Source: DATLFA01 sp039934635 (lineage in GTDB: Bacteria > Actinomycetota > Acidimicrobiia > Acidimicrobiales > WLNW01). Taken from it: 46,036 nt of DNA. The stretch spans positions 1 through 46,036 of the forward strand of contig JBDTLT010000018.1 of assembly GCA_039934635.1 (NCBI GenBank). The letters run 5' to 3'. Position numbers and translations under genes: made by a program. The notes below the pieces were generated by a model, which did not search any database, had not been told where the DNA came from, and saw nothing but the letters and a program-made list of their open reading frames with translations. This document shows, piece by piece, positions 24,277 through 32,339 of this stretch (position 1 is its first letter; every line of letters begins with the position of its first letter).

Positions 24277-25959
24277 GTGGAGCTGGATTCGTTGGACGGC
24301 GGTGCGCTCGGATCGCTGATCCGTCGCGTGCTCGAACTCGCGCGAAACCAACTCCTGCTCGACGTGGCGTGGCTGGCCGAGCTCGTGGATGACCGACTGG
24401 TGGTGCGCGTCTTCACGGGCAACGCAACGCCGTTCGGACTCTTCGACGGATGGTCGTGTCCGAGTAGTGCCGAGTCGGTTGCTGCGATCGCGAGCGGCGC
24501 CGTCGGTGACGAGAATCTCTTTCCCTCGCTGACCAACGTCCGGGCTCGAGTGAGTGCCGCGGTGTTGCTCGCCGATGGCACGCCGTACGGCGTGTTGGGC
24601 TGTGCCGGGCGTGAAGACGATCCGGGGCTCGGTCGCAGAGACGCGGGCTTTCTGGCGATGCTCGCCGAGCTCGTCGGGCAGGAACTCGATCGCCAACACG
24701 ACGAACGCCGGCGTTGGAACAGCACCGAGAAGCGCATTCGTTCCGTGCTGCGGCCGGGATCGCCCGCCATCGTGTTCCAACCGATCGTCAATGTGCGCAC
24801 GAGTGCCGTGATCGGCGCCGAGGCGCTGGCACGATTTCCCGATGCGAGCGGGCCGGAGCGTTGGTTCGCCGACGCCGCGTCGGTCGGGCTGGGCCTCGAC
24901 CTCGAGCTCGCGGCGATCACCTCTGCGCTCGCACAGCTGCACCGCATTCCCGACAACGTGTATCTCTCGCTGAATGCCTCGCCGAGCGCGATCCAATCGT
25001 CCAAGTTGGCGGAGCTGTTCGACGACGTCGACGCAAAGCGCATCGTCATCGAGATCACCGAGCACGCGCACGTCGACGACTACGACGCGCTGGTGGACGC
25101 GGTGCGTCACTTGCGCAGCATCGGCGTGCGTTTTGCCATCGACGATGCCGGTGCCGGCTACTCGAGCCTGCGCCATGTGGTGCGCATCCGGCCCGATCTC
25201 ATCAAGCTCGACACGTCGCTCACTCGGGACATCGACACCGACCCCGCTCGTCGCGCGCTGGCGCGGTCGCTGTTGTTGTTCGCCGACGAGATCGGCGCAA
25301 CACTGATCGCCGAGGGCGTCGAAACCGTGACCGAACTGGACGCGCTGGTGACGCTCGGGGTGGACCACGTGCAGGGCTATCTCACAGGTCGACCGGCGCC
25401 GCTGCCGTTGACCCCGACGCTGCCGGAACGTCCGCCCATTCGTCAACGCCACCTCGACGCCGCAAGCTTGGCCCGTGTCGTCGCATCCGCAACCGACATG
25501 GAGACGCTCGCTCGTCCGTTGCTCGAATCGATCGCATCGTTGACGGGTCTCGAGATCAGCTATCTGACGATGTACGACTCCGAGACGAACGAACTCGATC
25601 ATCGCTTCATCCACAACGCGAGCGGACTCGACCTGCCGCCCGAGGGCACGCGTCTGCCTTGGACCGACACGCTGTGCCAGCGCTGCCAGAGCGAAGGTAT
25701 CTCGTGGACCGCGGACGTGCCCCGTGATCTGCCGGGCAACGGCATCGCCGAGCTCTACGGGATCAACACGTACCTGTCGCTGCCGATTCACTCCGCCGAG
25801 GGTCGCCTACTCGGCACGCTGTGTGCGGCGAGTCAGGAGCGGCGTTACCTGCCGACGTGGACGGTGCGCGAGATCGAGCTGCTCTGCTACCTGGTCGCCG
25901 ATCGATTCGCGCGGGATCGAGCGCTCGAGCATGCGATGCTCGGGCCGACTCGTAGCTGA
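24277..25959 (+). CDS. GAF-EAL-GAF cyclic-di-GMP phosphodiesterase
   Basis: 560 residues from GTG 24277, with GGAGGA close upstream; the frame is open from 24205 but that part lacks a ribosome site. Order: N-terminal GAF-like domain (about 5-140), EAL domain (about 155-385), C-terminal GAF domain (about 395-555). The EAL catalytic set looks complete: E182 of EAL, N233, E259, D289 and D290 in IDDAGAGYSS, K310, E346, E349 and Q366. It should hydrolyse c-di-GMP to pGpG, with the two sensor domains controlling activity. No membrane segment, no GGDEF domain. No cyclase is encoded in the window, so this looks like an insertion of signalling among catabolic genes. Confidence 0.93.
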   Translation: MELDSLDGGALGSLIRRVLELARNQLLLDVAWLAELVDDRLVVRVFTGNATPFGLFDGWSCPSSAESVAAIASGAVGDENLFPSLTNVRARVSAAVLLADGTPYGVLGCAGREDDPGLGRRDAGFLAMLAELVGQELDRQHDERRRWNSTEKRIRSVLRPGSPAIVFQPIVNVRTSAVIGAEALARFPDASGPERWFADAASVGLGLDLELAAITSALAQLHRIPDNVYLSLNASPSAIQSSKLAELFDDVDAKRIVIEITEHAHVDDYDALVDAVRHLRSIGVRFAIDDAGAGYSSLRHVVRIRPDLIKLDTSLTRDIDTDPARRALARSLLLFADEIGATLIAEGVETVTELDALVTLGVDHVQGYLTGRPAPLPLTPTLPERPPIRQRHLDAASLARVVASATDMETLARPLLESIASLTGLEISYLTMYDSETNELDHRFIHNASGLDLPPEGTRLPWTDTLCQRCQSEGISWTADVPRDLPGNGIAELYGINTYLSLPIHSAEGRLLGTLCAASQERRYLPTWTVREIELLCYLVADRFARDRALEHAMLGPTRS

Positions 25960-25962
25960 CGG

Positions 25963-27402
25963 TCACTGGTCGAAGGCCGGTGACGGTTTGACCCGCGGCC
26001 GGGCGAGCAGGTCGCGGGCGTAGGCCTCGACCCGCGTGCCGTCGAAGAAGTGCGGGTTCATGCGGCCATGCAACCGGATGGCGTTGTCACACGAGAAGGC
26101 GCGGAACTGCGCGGGCGACAGCTGTCGGTGCTCGACGAGCTCGTATGCCTCCGGCATCACATCGCGCATGTCGGGAACGTCCCAGTGGCCGATGTCCGAG
26201 CCGAGCATCGGTTGCAGCGTCGCGCCGAGCGGGTTGACCCGATCGGCGAAGGCCCACGAGATCGTGGCATCGTCGGCTTCGCAGCCGAAGAAGAAGCGAT
26301 CGAACTGCGCCACGATGTCGGCCGGTGTCGCCACGCCGCTGTCGCGGAAGTCGTCGATCGCATCGGGCGGGTTGTCGCTCTGCCCGAGCGTGGCCTGGCG
26401 TATGGCGGGGTCGGCGAACCGTTCGCCCCCGTATTGCGACAACAGGCGGTCCCATTCGGCGCGGTCGAGCCGGCTCGGGTCGAGCTGTTCGATGTTGGTG
26501 CCCCCCCGCTTGTGCCAGCGGTCGATGAGATCGCACAACAGCTGCACGCCCCACGACACTCCGCACTCGAGAAACGCGAAGTTCAAGGTGGGGAATCGGT
26601 GTCCGACCCCTCCGAAGAAGATCGCCTTCGCGAATGCGTCGCTGCTGGCGGCGAAATTGCCGATGTGGTTGAACATGTAGCGCGACGAGGACGCGCGCAG
26701 ACCGAGTCCCTGCGATGACGAATGCACGGTGACCGCGACACCGAGCTCGACACAACGGGCCCACACGGGGTCGTAGTCGTAGATGCTGTCGAGTGCAAGC
26801 ACGTCGAGCCACTGTGCGCCGGCACCGCGCTCGGGTAAGGGACGGGCGATGAAGCTGTTGAGCATCACGGCCTTGAAACCGAGTTTGTTGACCGCATGGT
26901 CCAACTCGGCGATGGCTTCGCCGGGCGTGTGTGTCGGGATCACCGCGGCGGCCGTCATGCGATCACCGAAGCCGTCGAGCATCTCGGCGAGGTAGGTGTT
27001 GAGCCCGCGGCACGAACCCTGTCTGATCGCGTTGTCGGCGTTCCCGAGACACGCCAGACCGACACTCGAGTACAACACCGTGAAGTCGAGGCCGATCTCG
27101 TCCAGGCGTTCGTAGAGCAGTTGCGGCAACAAACCGGTTGCACGGTCGAGTGCGTTGGCCGGCAAGGCCCACCACGGGGTGATCGGATTGCCCGGTGCGG
27201 GCCGGTGGTGGTGTTCGGTCAGCAGAGGCGCACGACGCGACGCGTAGGCCGGAGATGATCCGGCGAAGCGGTCGGCTACGTCGTCGCCGGCAACGCGGCG
27301 GATGTAGTCGATGACGATCGGCAACGACTCGACGATGTGCCCGTCACCGTCGACGACAGGATGGTCGAGCCGGATGTTGTGCGCAGCATGCTCGACGATC
27401 AC
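25963..27402 (-). CDS. Amidohydrolase-2 family hydrolase, paralogue of 5699-7027
   Basis: 479 residues from GTG 27402, which overlaps the TGA of the SRPBCC gene (GTGA). The metal region reads PVVDGDGHIVE (DxDGH rather than HxH), then TVHSSSQGLGL, FAFLECGVSW, GCEADDATISWAF and GSDIGHWDVPD. It is collinear with the gene at 5699-7027 over almost its whole length, including the C-terminal CDNAIRLHG and NPHFFDGT/NPRFFDGT motifs, so both come from a duplication. The extra residues are an N-terminal extension and an insert near residue 50. Likely hydrolase or decarboxylase for a related aromatic or cyclic substrate. It converges on the EAL gene 3 bp away. Confidence 0.9.
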   Translation of the reverse strand: MIVEHAAHNIRLDHPVVDGDGHIVESLPIVIDYIRRVAGDDVADRFAGSSPAYASRRAPLLTEHHHRPAPGNPITPWWALPANALDRATGLLPQLLYERLDEIGLDFTVLYSSVGLACLGNADNAIRQGSCRGLNTYLAEMLDGFGDRMTAAAVIPTHTPGEAIAELDHAVNKLGFKAVMLNSFIARPLPERGAGAQWLDVLALDSIYDYDPVWARCVELGVAVTVHSSSQGLGLRASSSRYMFNHIGNFAASSDAFAKAIFFGGVGHRFPTLNFAFLECGVSWGVQLLCDLIDRWHKRGGTNIEQLDPSRLDRAEWDRLLSQYGGERFADPAIRQATLGQSDNPPDAIDDFRDSGVATPADIVAQFDRFFFGCEADDATISWAFADRVNPLGATLQPMLGSDIGHWDVPDMRDVMPEAYELVEHRQLSPAQFRAFSCDNAIRLHGRMNPHFFDGTRVEAYARDLLARPRVKPSPAFDQ

Positions 27403-27860
27403 GTGACGAGCTCCTCGATGCGGGCGAGCGTCTTCTCCATCGCCTTGCGTGTCTTCTTGCGGGCGGGCCGCACGAAGAACTTGACCTTCTCGTGAGTGAT
27501 GTCCCAACTTTCGCGCACACGCGTGCCGCCCTCGACGGGTTCGAGCTCATAGCGCCAGATGCGGCCCCCACCGAACTTGGCCGCAAACTTGCTCGGAGGC
27601 CGCGTCTGCCACGCGATGCGGCGCTCGTTCTCGAACTCGACCACTTCGCTCACCATCGAATACTTGACGCCCAGCTTCATCGACATGCCGAACTTGGAAC
27701 CGAGCGACAACCGTTCGACGGTGCCCGGCTTGGAGTGGCGGACCATGCCCGAGCCGTCGATGTCGGCGTGACGATTCGGATCGGCGAGCAGATCGAAGAT
27801 GGCGCTTGCCGGGGCGGGAATCACTCGTTCGACCGTCTCGACGTCGCTTGCAGTTGGCAT
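27399..27860 (-). CDS. SRPBCC-family protein
   Basis: 153 residues from ATG 27860. The START/Bet v1-like fold is seen in VERVIPAPASAIFDLLADPN (first strand and helices), RIAWQTRPP and GGGRIWRYELEPVEGGTRVRES (central strands), with a long C-terminal helix. These proteins form a deep hydrophobic pocket and can act as cyclase/dehydratases or binding proteins. Here it is the first gene of a two-gene leftward operon with the amidohydrolase, so it may bind or present the same substrate. Divergent from the zinc-ribbon gene. Confidence 0.87.
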   Translation of the reverse strand: MPTASDVETVERVIPAPASAIFDLLADPNRHADIDGSGMVRHSKPGTVERLSLGSKFGMSMKLGVKYSMVSEVVEFENERRIAWQTRPPSKFAAKFGGGRIWRYELEPVEGGTRVRESWDITHEKVKFFVRPARKKTRKAMEKTLARIEELVT

Positions 27861-27958
27861 CGGCGCAGCTTAACCAGAGAGACTTTGGCGCAGCCGTGAC
27901 CTCGTGACGGGCCAGATGGCCCATGCGGGGCGCCCCCCGTCCCGTCGATGGAGTCAGT

Positions 27959-28165
27959 GTGCCGACATCTGCCACAGTGACGTGCCCCGATTGTCGCGCG
28001 TCGGTCCTGTTCGCACGGTCGACCCGCCTCGGTCGCTGCGTCGGTTGCGAAGGCGGACCATGGTGTCGCCATCCGACTCGCGGCTTGTTCGAGGCCGCAT
28101 GTGAGAACTGCGGCACCGAACTGCGCCTCTCACCGACCGGCGTCCGTCGCCTCTACGAGCGTTGA
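27959..28165 (+). CDS. Small zinc-ribbon-like protein
   Basis: 68 residues if translation starts at GTG 27959 (weak GGAG upstream); an ATG at 27923 in the same frame would add 12 residues of low complexity. Three Cys pairs are present: CPDC, CVGC and CENC, spaced as in double zinc ribbons, with CRH adding a further possible ligand. No other domain. Could be a zinc-ribbon accessory or nucleic-acid-binding protein; nothing in the context is decisive. Divergent from the SRPBCC gene. Confidence 0.6.
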   Translation: MPTSATVTCPDCRASVLFARSTRLGRCVGCEGGPWCRHPTRGLFEAACENCGTELRLSPTGVRRLYER

Positions 28166-28190
28166 TCGCCGCGACCAGTTAGGCGCCGCG

Positions 28191-29246
28191 TCAGTCGGGG
28201 ATGATCTTGCGCATGCGGCCGCCGCGTTCGATGTAGGCGGTCATCTTTTGCATGAACTCCGGACCGCCCATCGGATCGAGGCCCTGCATGCGCATCGAGC
28301 CGCGCCAGATCGTCCATTGATCGGGTGCGAGTCGCTCGCCCGCGGCGAAGTGCGGAACTGCCGCGTCGGCCATTTCGTGTTCCCAGAGCCAGCGGCCGAG
28401 GCTGAACTCCGCGCGCGCTTGTTGGTCGGCGACGGAAGGGAGGTCTTGATACGCGCGCATCGCCTCGCGCTTGGGCGGCGGCGTATCACCGCGCACCCAT
28501 GCGCGCAGCACGGCGTGATGCAGCGTGGCGTCGACACCGGTGAACTCTTGGAACACGTTGGAGCCGAATGCGGTCTCACCGGGTCGCACGAGGCTGCCGG
28601 TTTCGTCGATCCAAAAGACGGTCGGCACGTTGAGGACGTTGTAGAGATCGGCGACCATCCACGTCGTGTCGATCAGGCTCGGATGGGTTGGGTGCGCCGC
28701 TTCGATCCATTCGCGGGCGTCTTCGACGGTGCGCTCGAAGCCGACCGTGATCATCACGAAACCGTAGGGGGCGAGTTCCTCGTGTAGCTCCTGCCAGACC
28801 GGCAGGTCATATCGGCACCCTCACCAAGAGGCCCAGGTGGCGAGAAAGACTTTCTTGCCGCGGTGCTCCGCGAGCGAATGCACTCGCCCCTCGAGATCGG
28901 GCAGGGCGAAGTCGGGTGCCTCGAAGCGGGCGAGCCGCGCCGCTCGGTCGGATGCACCGACGCCGACGAACGCCGCGTTGGCGTCGATGTCGACCGCCAG
29001 TGGGCGCTCGAGCAACTCGACGAGGCGGTGCAAGTCGAACCGGCCGTCGTCACCCTCGATGCCCTCGAGCGAGCGCGATGGAATGCAGACGTCGCCGCGA
29101 CACAGACCTTGGTCTTTGCGTTCCCATCCGAGCGACTGCTGCACGGCGTCGGCCCGCAGTCGCACCGAGCGTTGTGGCGCGTCGACCTCGGCATCGACTT
29201 GCACGGCGCCGTCGGCCTGGATCACGGTGAATCGGTGCGTCCCCAT
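28191..29246 (-). CDS. Candidate selenoprotein: ResA/TlpA-like thioredoxin-fold protein with in-frame TGA (Sec142)
   Basis: One reading frame from ATG 29246 to TGA 28191, interrupted only by TGA at 28823-28821. Read as selenocysteine it gives 351 aa. Layout: N-terminal domain (1-100, with C49 and C54); AhpC/TSA-redoxin domain starting FEAPDFALPDLEGRVHSL; active site ATWASW-U142-G-C144-RYDLP; cis-Pro loop NVPTVFWIDETG; and a helical C-terminal domain. A Cys is expected at 142 in related proteins, so U142 and C144 would form the redox pair. The TGA is followed by a SECIS-like hairpin (separate feature). The same frame and protein quality continue on both sides, which argues against a decayed gene. 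Alternatives are a nonsense mutation or a sequencing error. No sel genes are in the window. Confidence 0.75.
28790..28823 (-). promoter_or_regulatory. SECIS-like hairpin directly after in-frame UGA
   Basis: Reading the minus strand, UGA (28823-28821) is followed by 14 nt, then CCUGCC (28806-28801), loop GGUCU (28800-28796) and GGCAGG (28795-28790), a perfect 6-bp stem. Bacterial SECIS elements lie just downstream of the Sec codon, with the apical loop about 16-37 nt away and a G at the start of the loop; here the loop begins 21 nt after the UGA. The loop GGUCU is the same as that of E. coli fdhF. The hairpin also encodes L-P-V-W-Q, so some pairing could arise from conserved codons alone. Confidence 0.7.
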
Positions 29247-29267
29247 CCGGGCAAGGGTAGCCCCGAC

Positions 29268-29291
29268 TTGACTCTCACGTAGGGTGAGAGT
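29268..29291 (+). promoter_or_regulatory. MerR-type operator/promoter for the VOC-MerR operon
   Basis: A -35-like TTGACT (29268-29273) overlaps an inverted repeat ACTCTCAC (29271-29278) and GTGAGAGT (29284-29291) with a 5-bp spacer. Placing the palindrome between -35 and -10 is the normal arrangement for MerR-family activators. The GTG start of the VOC gene follows at 29297, so the transcript would be nearly leaderless. The natural ligand-binding regulator is the MerR protein encoded at 29728-30549. Confidence 0.7.
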
Positions 29292-29296
29292 GGAGA

Positions 29297-29731
29297 GTGA
29301 ACGCGATGGCGGCCGTGCGGGTGTTTCCCTGTATTTGTGTCGACGACCTCACGCGGTCGATCGTCTTTTACCGCGCGCTGCTCGACCTCGCGGTCAGCGT
29401 CGATGTTGGGTGGTACGCCGAGGTGTCCAACCGCGATGATCGTGCCGTGGTCGCCTTCGTCGCGCGCGGTGATGCGAGCGTGCCCGCGGGTTTCGATACC
29501 CATCGTGGTGGCGTGTTGGTCAGTGTGGTCGTCGATGATGCCGCCGCGGTGCGAGCACGCGCCGAGGATCTACGGGTCGACGTCGTTCAGGAGTTGCGCG
29601 ACGAGGAATTCGGTCAGCGGCACTTCATGGCCGTCGACCCCGATGGGTTCCTGGTGGACGTCATCGAGCAGATTACGCCAAGCGTCGCTTTTCGCCGCCA
29701 ACTGGTGGAAGGCCGGCGGCGGTGGCGATGA
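29297..29731 (+). CDS. VOC-superfamily (glyoxalase/bleomycin-resistance-like) protein
   Basis: 144 residues from GTG 29297 (ATG 29306 is an alternative, losing three residues). The paired beta-alpha-beta modules are visible: CICVDDLTRSIVFYRALLDL opens the first, VLVSVVVDDAAAVRARAEDL opens the second, and FGQRHFMAVDPDGFLVDVIE contains the typical F-x-D-PDG-x-x-V-E end with the metal-type Glu. The stop overlaps the MerR ATG (ATGA). Such VOC-MerR pairs usually respond to and bind or modify a drug or small toxic compound. Confidence 0.88.
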   Translation: MNAMAAVRVFPCICVDDLTRSIVFYRALLDLAVSVDVGWYAEVSNRDDRAVVAFVARGDASVPAGFDTHRGGVLVSVVVDDAAAVRARAEDLRVDVVQELRDEEFGQRHFMAVDPDGFLVDVIEQITPSVAFRRQLVEGRRRWR

Positions 29732-30549
29732 GGGCATCGAGGTTGACGATCGGCGAGTTCTCGAAGCGCTGTCGACTCACCGTCGTGGCGTTGCGTCACT
29801 ACGACCGCATCGCCCTGCTCACGCCGGCCGAGACCGATCCGGCTACGGGCTACCGCTACTACCACCCCGACCAGATCGCCGTGGCATTACAGATCGGTTT
29901 GCTGCGCTCGCTCGACGTTTCGCTCGCCGAGTTGCGTCCCTTCGTTGCGGGCGAAGCGAGCCTCGACGAGGTACTCACCGCGCAGCGCGCGCGACTGACG
30001 ACACAGTTACACGAGCGACAGCGGATGATCGACGTGATCGACGCACTCGCAGCGGGGGCCGGCGACGCGCCCTACGAGATCGCACGCGGCGTCGAGCCCG
30101 CGTCTCGCGCGTTGGGCCTGTTCGTGGAGACCTCGTGGGAGCGGGTCGAGCGTGCGACACAACACGCGCTGGCACGCCTGACTGTCTTGTTACGACGGGT
30201 GGGCGTCGAGCCCGGCGCGAGGAACGGTGCGCTGTTCCCGATCACTCCGAGCGAACGCTTCACGGTCACGGTCTTCGCCGCAATCGACGTCGATGTCGAC
30301 GTCGCGGATGCGGATGGTGCCCATCCGTCGCTCGTGCCGGTTGCGTTGCCGCGAGCAGAGGCGATCAGCACGGTCCATCGTGGCGATCACCGGCTACTCG
30401 GGCTCGCCTATCGCGCTCTACTCGCTGAGGTCGCGATCGAGCGCCTCGACGCAGTCGACCCGGCGCGGGAGTACTACTTGCCGCCTGATGCCGACGCAGC
30501 CGTACGTACTCGCCTCGTCATTCCCACCCGGGCACATCGACCCGCGTGA
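29728..30549 (+). CDS. MerR-family regulator with GyrI-like effector domain
   Basis: 273 residues from ATG 29728. The winged helix-turn-helix is at RLTIGEFSKRCRLTVVALRHYD (wing TGYRYYHPDQ), followed by a coiled-coil linker (about 70-115) and a C-terminal domain resembling GyrI/BmrR-type ligand-binding folds. It should sit on the palindrome at 29271-29291 and activate its own operon when an effector binds. The last 32 bp overlap tail-to-tail with the SMP-30 gene. Cytosolic dimer. Confidence 0.9.
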   Translation: MRASRLTIGEFSKRCRLTVVALRHYDRIALLTPAETDPATGYRYYHPDQIAVALQIGLLRSLDVSLAELRPFVAGEASLDEVLTAQRARLTTQLHERQRMIDVIDALAAGAGDAPYEIARGVEPASRALGLFVETSWERVERATQHALARLTVLLRRVGVEPGARNGALFPITPSERFTVTVFAAIDVDVDVADADGAHPSLVPVALPRAEAISTVHRGDHRLLGLAYRALLAEVAIERLDAVDPAREYYLPPDADAAVRTRLVIPTRAHRPA

Positions 30550-31396
30550 CCCACACCTCGCCACTGGCCGCGCTGGTGACATCAAGAGTGCGGTCATTGC
30601 CCATCGCCATGATGTTGGCGACGCTGTTGCGGCCGGTGACTGCGAACAATGAATGACCATCGTGGCCACCGAGCGTGCATGCGACGGCCCATTGCCCGGG
30701 GGTGATGTTGATCGTCTGCGAGACACGACCACCTTCGTGCACGCGGACGAACTCTGCATTGAGCGGAGAGCCGAACCAGATCGCGCCCTCGGCATCGAGG
30801 CAGATGCCGTCGGGCGAACGCCCTGGTACTTCGGCGAAGACGCGCCGGTCGCGCAACGAACCGTCGTCGTCGATGGTGAACGCCAGCAACCGTGCCTGGC
30901 TGGTCTCGGCGACGATCAGCGTCGAGCCGTCGGGCGTGACGACGCTGCCGTTGGGGGACTGCATCGCATCGGCGGCGACGCGCACCTCGCCGTCGGGCGT
31001 CGCGAGGATGACCGCGTCGAGTGGTCCTTGGTCTCCGCCGCCGGGATTGCGCGCGCCCACGAAGGCGAAACCGCGGGCATCCACGACCATGTCGTTGAGG
31101 AAGCCCTGGCAATACGGTGACAGATCGGCGTGCACGGTCGGTGCGCCGCCGCCGAAGCGCAACAGGCACCGGTCGAGCATCGACACGACGAGTGCGTCGC
31201 CGTTGGGCAGGTGGCCCAAACCGGACACTCGATCGGCGAACGGGTGACGCGCAATCAGCGCCCCTGCCTCGTCGAAGCGCACGACGCTGTGCGCGTGGAT
31301 GTCAGAAACCCACAAGCTGTCGTCGTGCCAGCGCGGTGCCTCGGGAAAGACGAGGCCTTCGATGAGTAGTTCGAATTGCGATGCAGGTTCGTTCAC
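30518..31396 (-). CDS. SMP-30/gluconolactonase/LRE-like beta-propeller hydrolase
   Basis: 292 residues from GTG 31396. The six-bladed propeller signatures are FPEAPRWHDDSLWVSDI with metal ligand E19, GFLNDMVVDARG with N101, SPNGSVVTPDG with N149, and RSPDGICLDAEG with D196. These match the divalent-metal site of gluconolactonase/SMP-30 enzymes, so a lactonase activity is likely, the substrate being unknown. It converges on and overlaps the MerR gene by 32 bp. Confidence 0.9.
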   Translation of the reverse strand: MNEPASQFELLIEGLVFPEAPRWHDDSLWVSDIHAHSVVRFDEAGALIARHPFADRVSGLGHLPNGDALVVSMLDRCLLRFGGGAPTVHADLSPYCQGFLNDMVVDARGFAFVGARNPGGGDQGPLDAVILATPDGEVRVAADAMQSPNGSVVTPDGSTLIVAETSQARLLAFTIDDDGSLRDRRVFAEVPGRSPDGICLDAEGAIWFGSPLNAEFVRVHEGGRVSQTINITPGQWAVACTLGGHDGHSLFAVTGRNSVANIMAMGNDRTLDVTSAASGEVWVTRVDVPGWE

Positions 31397-31483
31397 GCGG
31401 GCACCTTACGCGACTGCGCCTGGGCGTGCGGGGTGCGTCAGAATCCGGTGGGCCGACCAGGCCTCGAGCGTCGGGGGAGCAAC

Positions 31484-32338
31484 ATGTCCTACGAGACCAT
31501 CACCTATGACGTCCGCGATCACATCGCGACGATCACGCTCGATCGTCCCGAGCGTATGAACAGCATCGGCGTCGACATGATCCACGATCTCGTCGATGCG
31601 ATCGGCCGCGTCAGCCGCGACGACGACGTCCGCTGTGCGGTCGTGACCGGCGCCGGCCGAGTCTTTTGTGCCGGTGCCGATCTCTCCAAACGTGAGGACA
31701 CGTTCGTGGTCGACAAATACGACAACGAGTTCGTTGCGTCGCGCGACGGCGCCCGCTCGGTGGCGCTCGCGCTCTACGACAGCCCGAAACCGTTCATCGC
31801 CGCGATCAACGGGTCCGCGGTCGGCTTCGGCCTCACGCTCACGTTGCCGATGGACATCCGCGTTTGCGCCGACAGCGCCAAACTCGGGTTTGTTTTCTCA
31901 CGGCGCGGCATGATCATCGACGCGGCGGCGAGCTGGTTCCTGCCGCGCATCGTTTCGCTGTCGTGGGCCGCGGATTGGGCATATTCGGGACGTATGTTCT
32001 CGGCCGACGAGGCGTTGCGCGCCGGTTTGGTACGTGAATTGCATCCGGCCGAGGCGGTGCTGCCCGCGGCGTACGCGATCGCCGCAGAGATTGCCGGCGC
32101 CAGCCCCGTTTCGGTCTCGTTCACCAAAGCGTTGTTGTGGCGGGCGGCGACGGCAGAGTCGCCCCACCTCGCACTCGACCTCGATTCGGCAGCGTTGCGA
32201 GAGCTCGGCACCAAACCAGACTGCGCCGAAGGAGTGCAGGCGTTCCTCGAGCGCCGCCCGCCTCGATTCACGAGCAAGGTCAGCACCGACATGCCGGCCG
32301 TTTACCGGTGGTGGGAGCGCGACGCCGGCCGCGACTGA
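31484..32338 (+). CDS. Enoyl-CoA hydratase/isomerase (crotonase) family protein
   Basis: 284 residues from ATG 31484, preceded by GGGGGAG (31475-31480). ITLDRPERMNSI, GAGRVFCAGADLS and IAAINGSAVGFGLTL are the crotonase oxyanion-hole stretches. In the second active-site segment the sequence is FVFSRRGMIIDAAASWFLPR where canonical hydratases have a Glu-containing PExxLG, so the specific chemistry is unclear. This RRG variant is common in actinobacteria. It converges on the SDR with 1 bp between stop codons. Another crotonase lies at 1798-2643. Confidence 0.9.
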   Translation: MSYETITYDVRDHIATITLDRPERMNSIGVDMIHDLVDAIGRVSRDDDVRCAVVTGAGRVFCAGADLSKREDTFVVDKYDNEFVASRDGARSVALALYDSPKPFIAAINGSAVGFGLTLTLPMDIRVCADSAKLGFVFSRRGMIIDAAASWFLPRIVSLSWAADWAYSGRMFSADEALRAGLVRELHPAEAVLPAAYAIAAEIAGASPVSVSFTKALLWRAATAESPHLALDLDSAALRELGTKPDCAEGVQAFLERRPPRFTSKVSTDMPAVYRWWERDAGRD

Positions 32339-32339
32339 T

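Noticed and set aside
28191..28757. Stand-alone 188-aa gene starting MMITVGF
   Set aside because: It starts in the middle of a thioredoxin-fold strand and lacks a ribosome site; it is the C-terminal part of the TGA-containing gene.
28191..29246. Pseudogene explanation for the split thioredoxin-like gene
   Set aside because: There is no second stop, frameshift or loss of conserved residues, and the TGA is exactly at the redox Cys with a SECIS-like hairpin. Kept as an alternative, not preferred.
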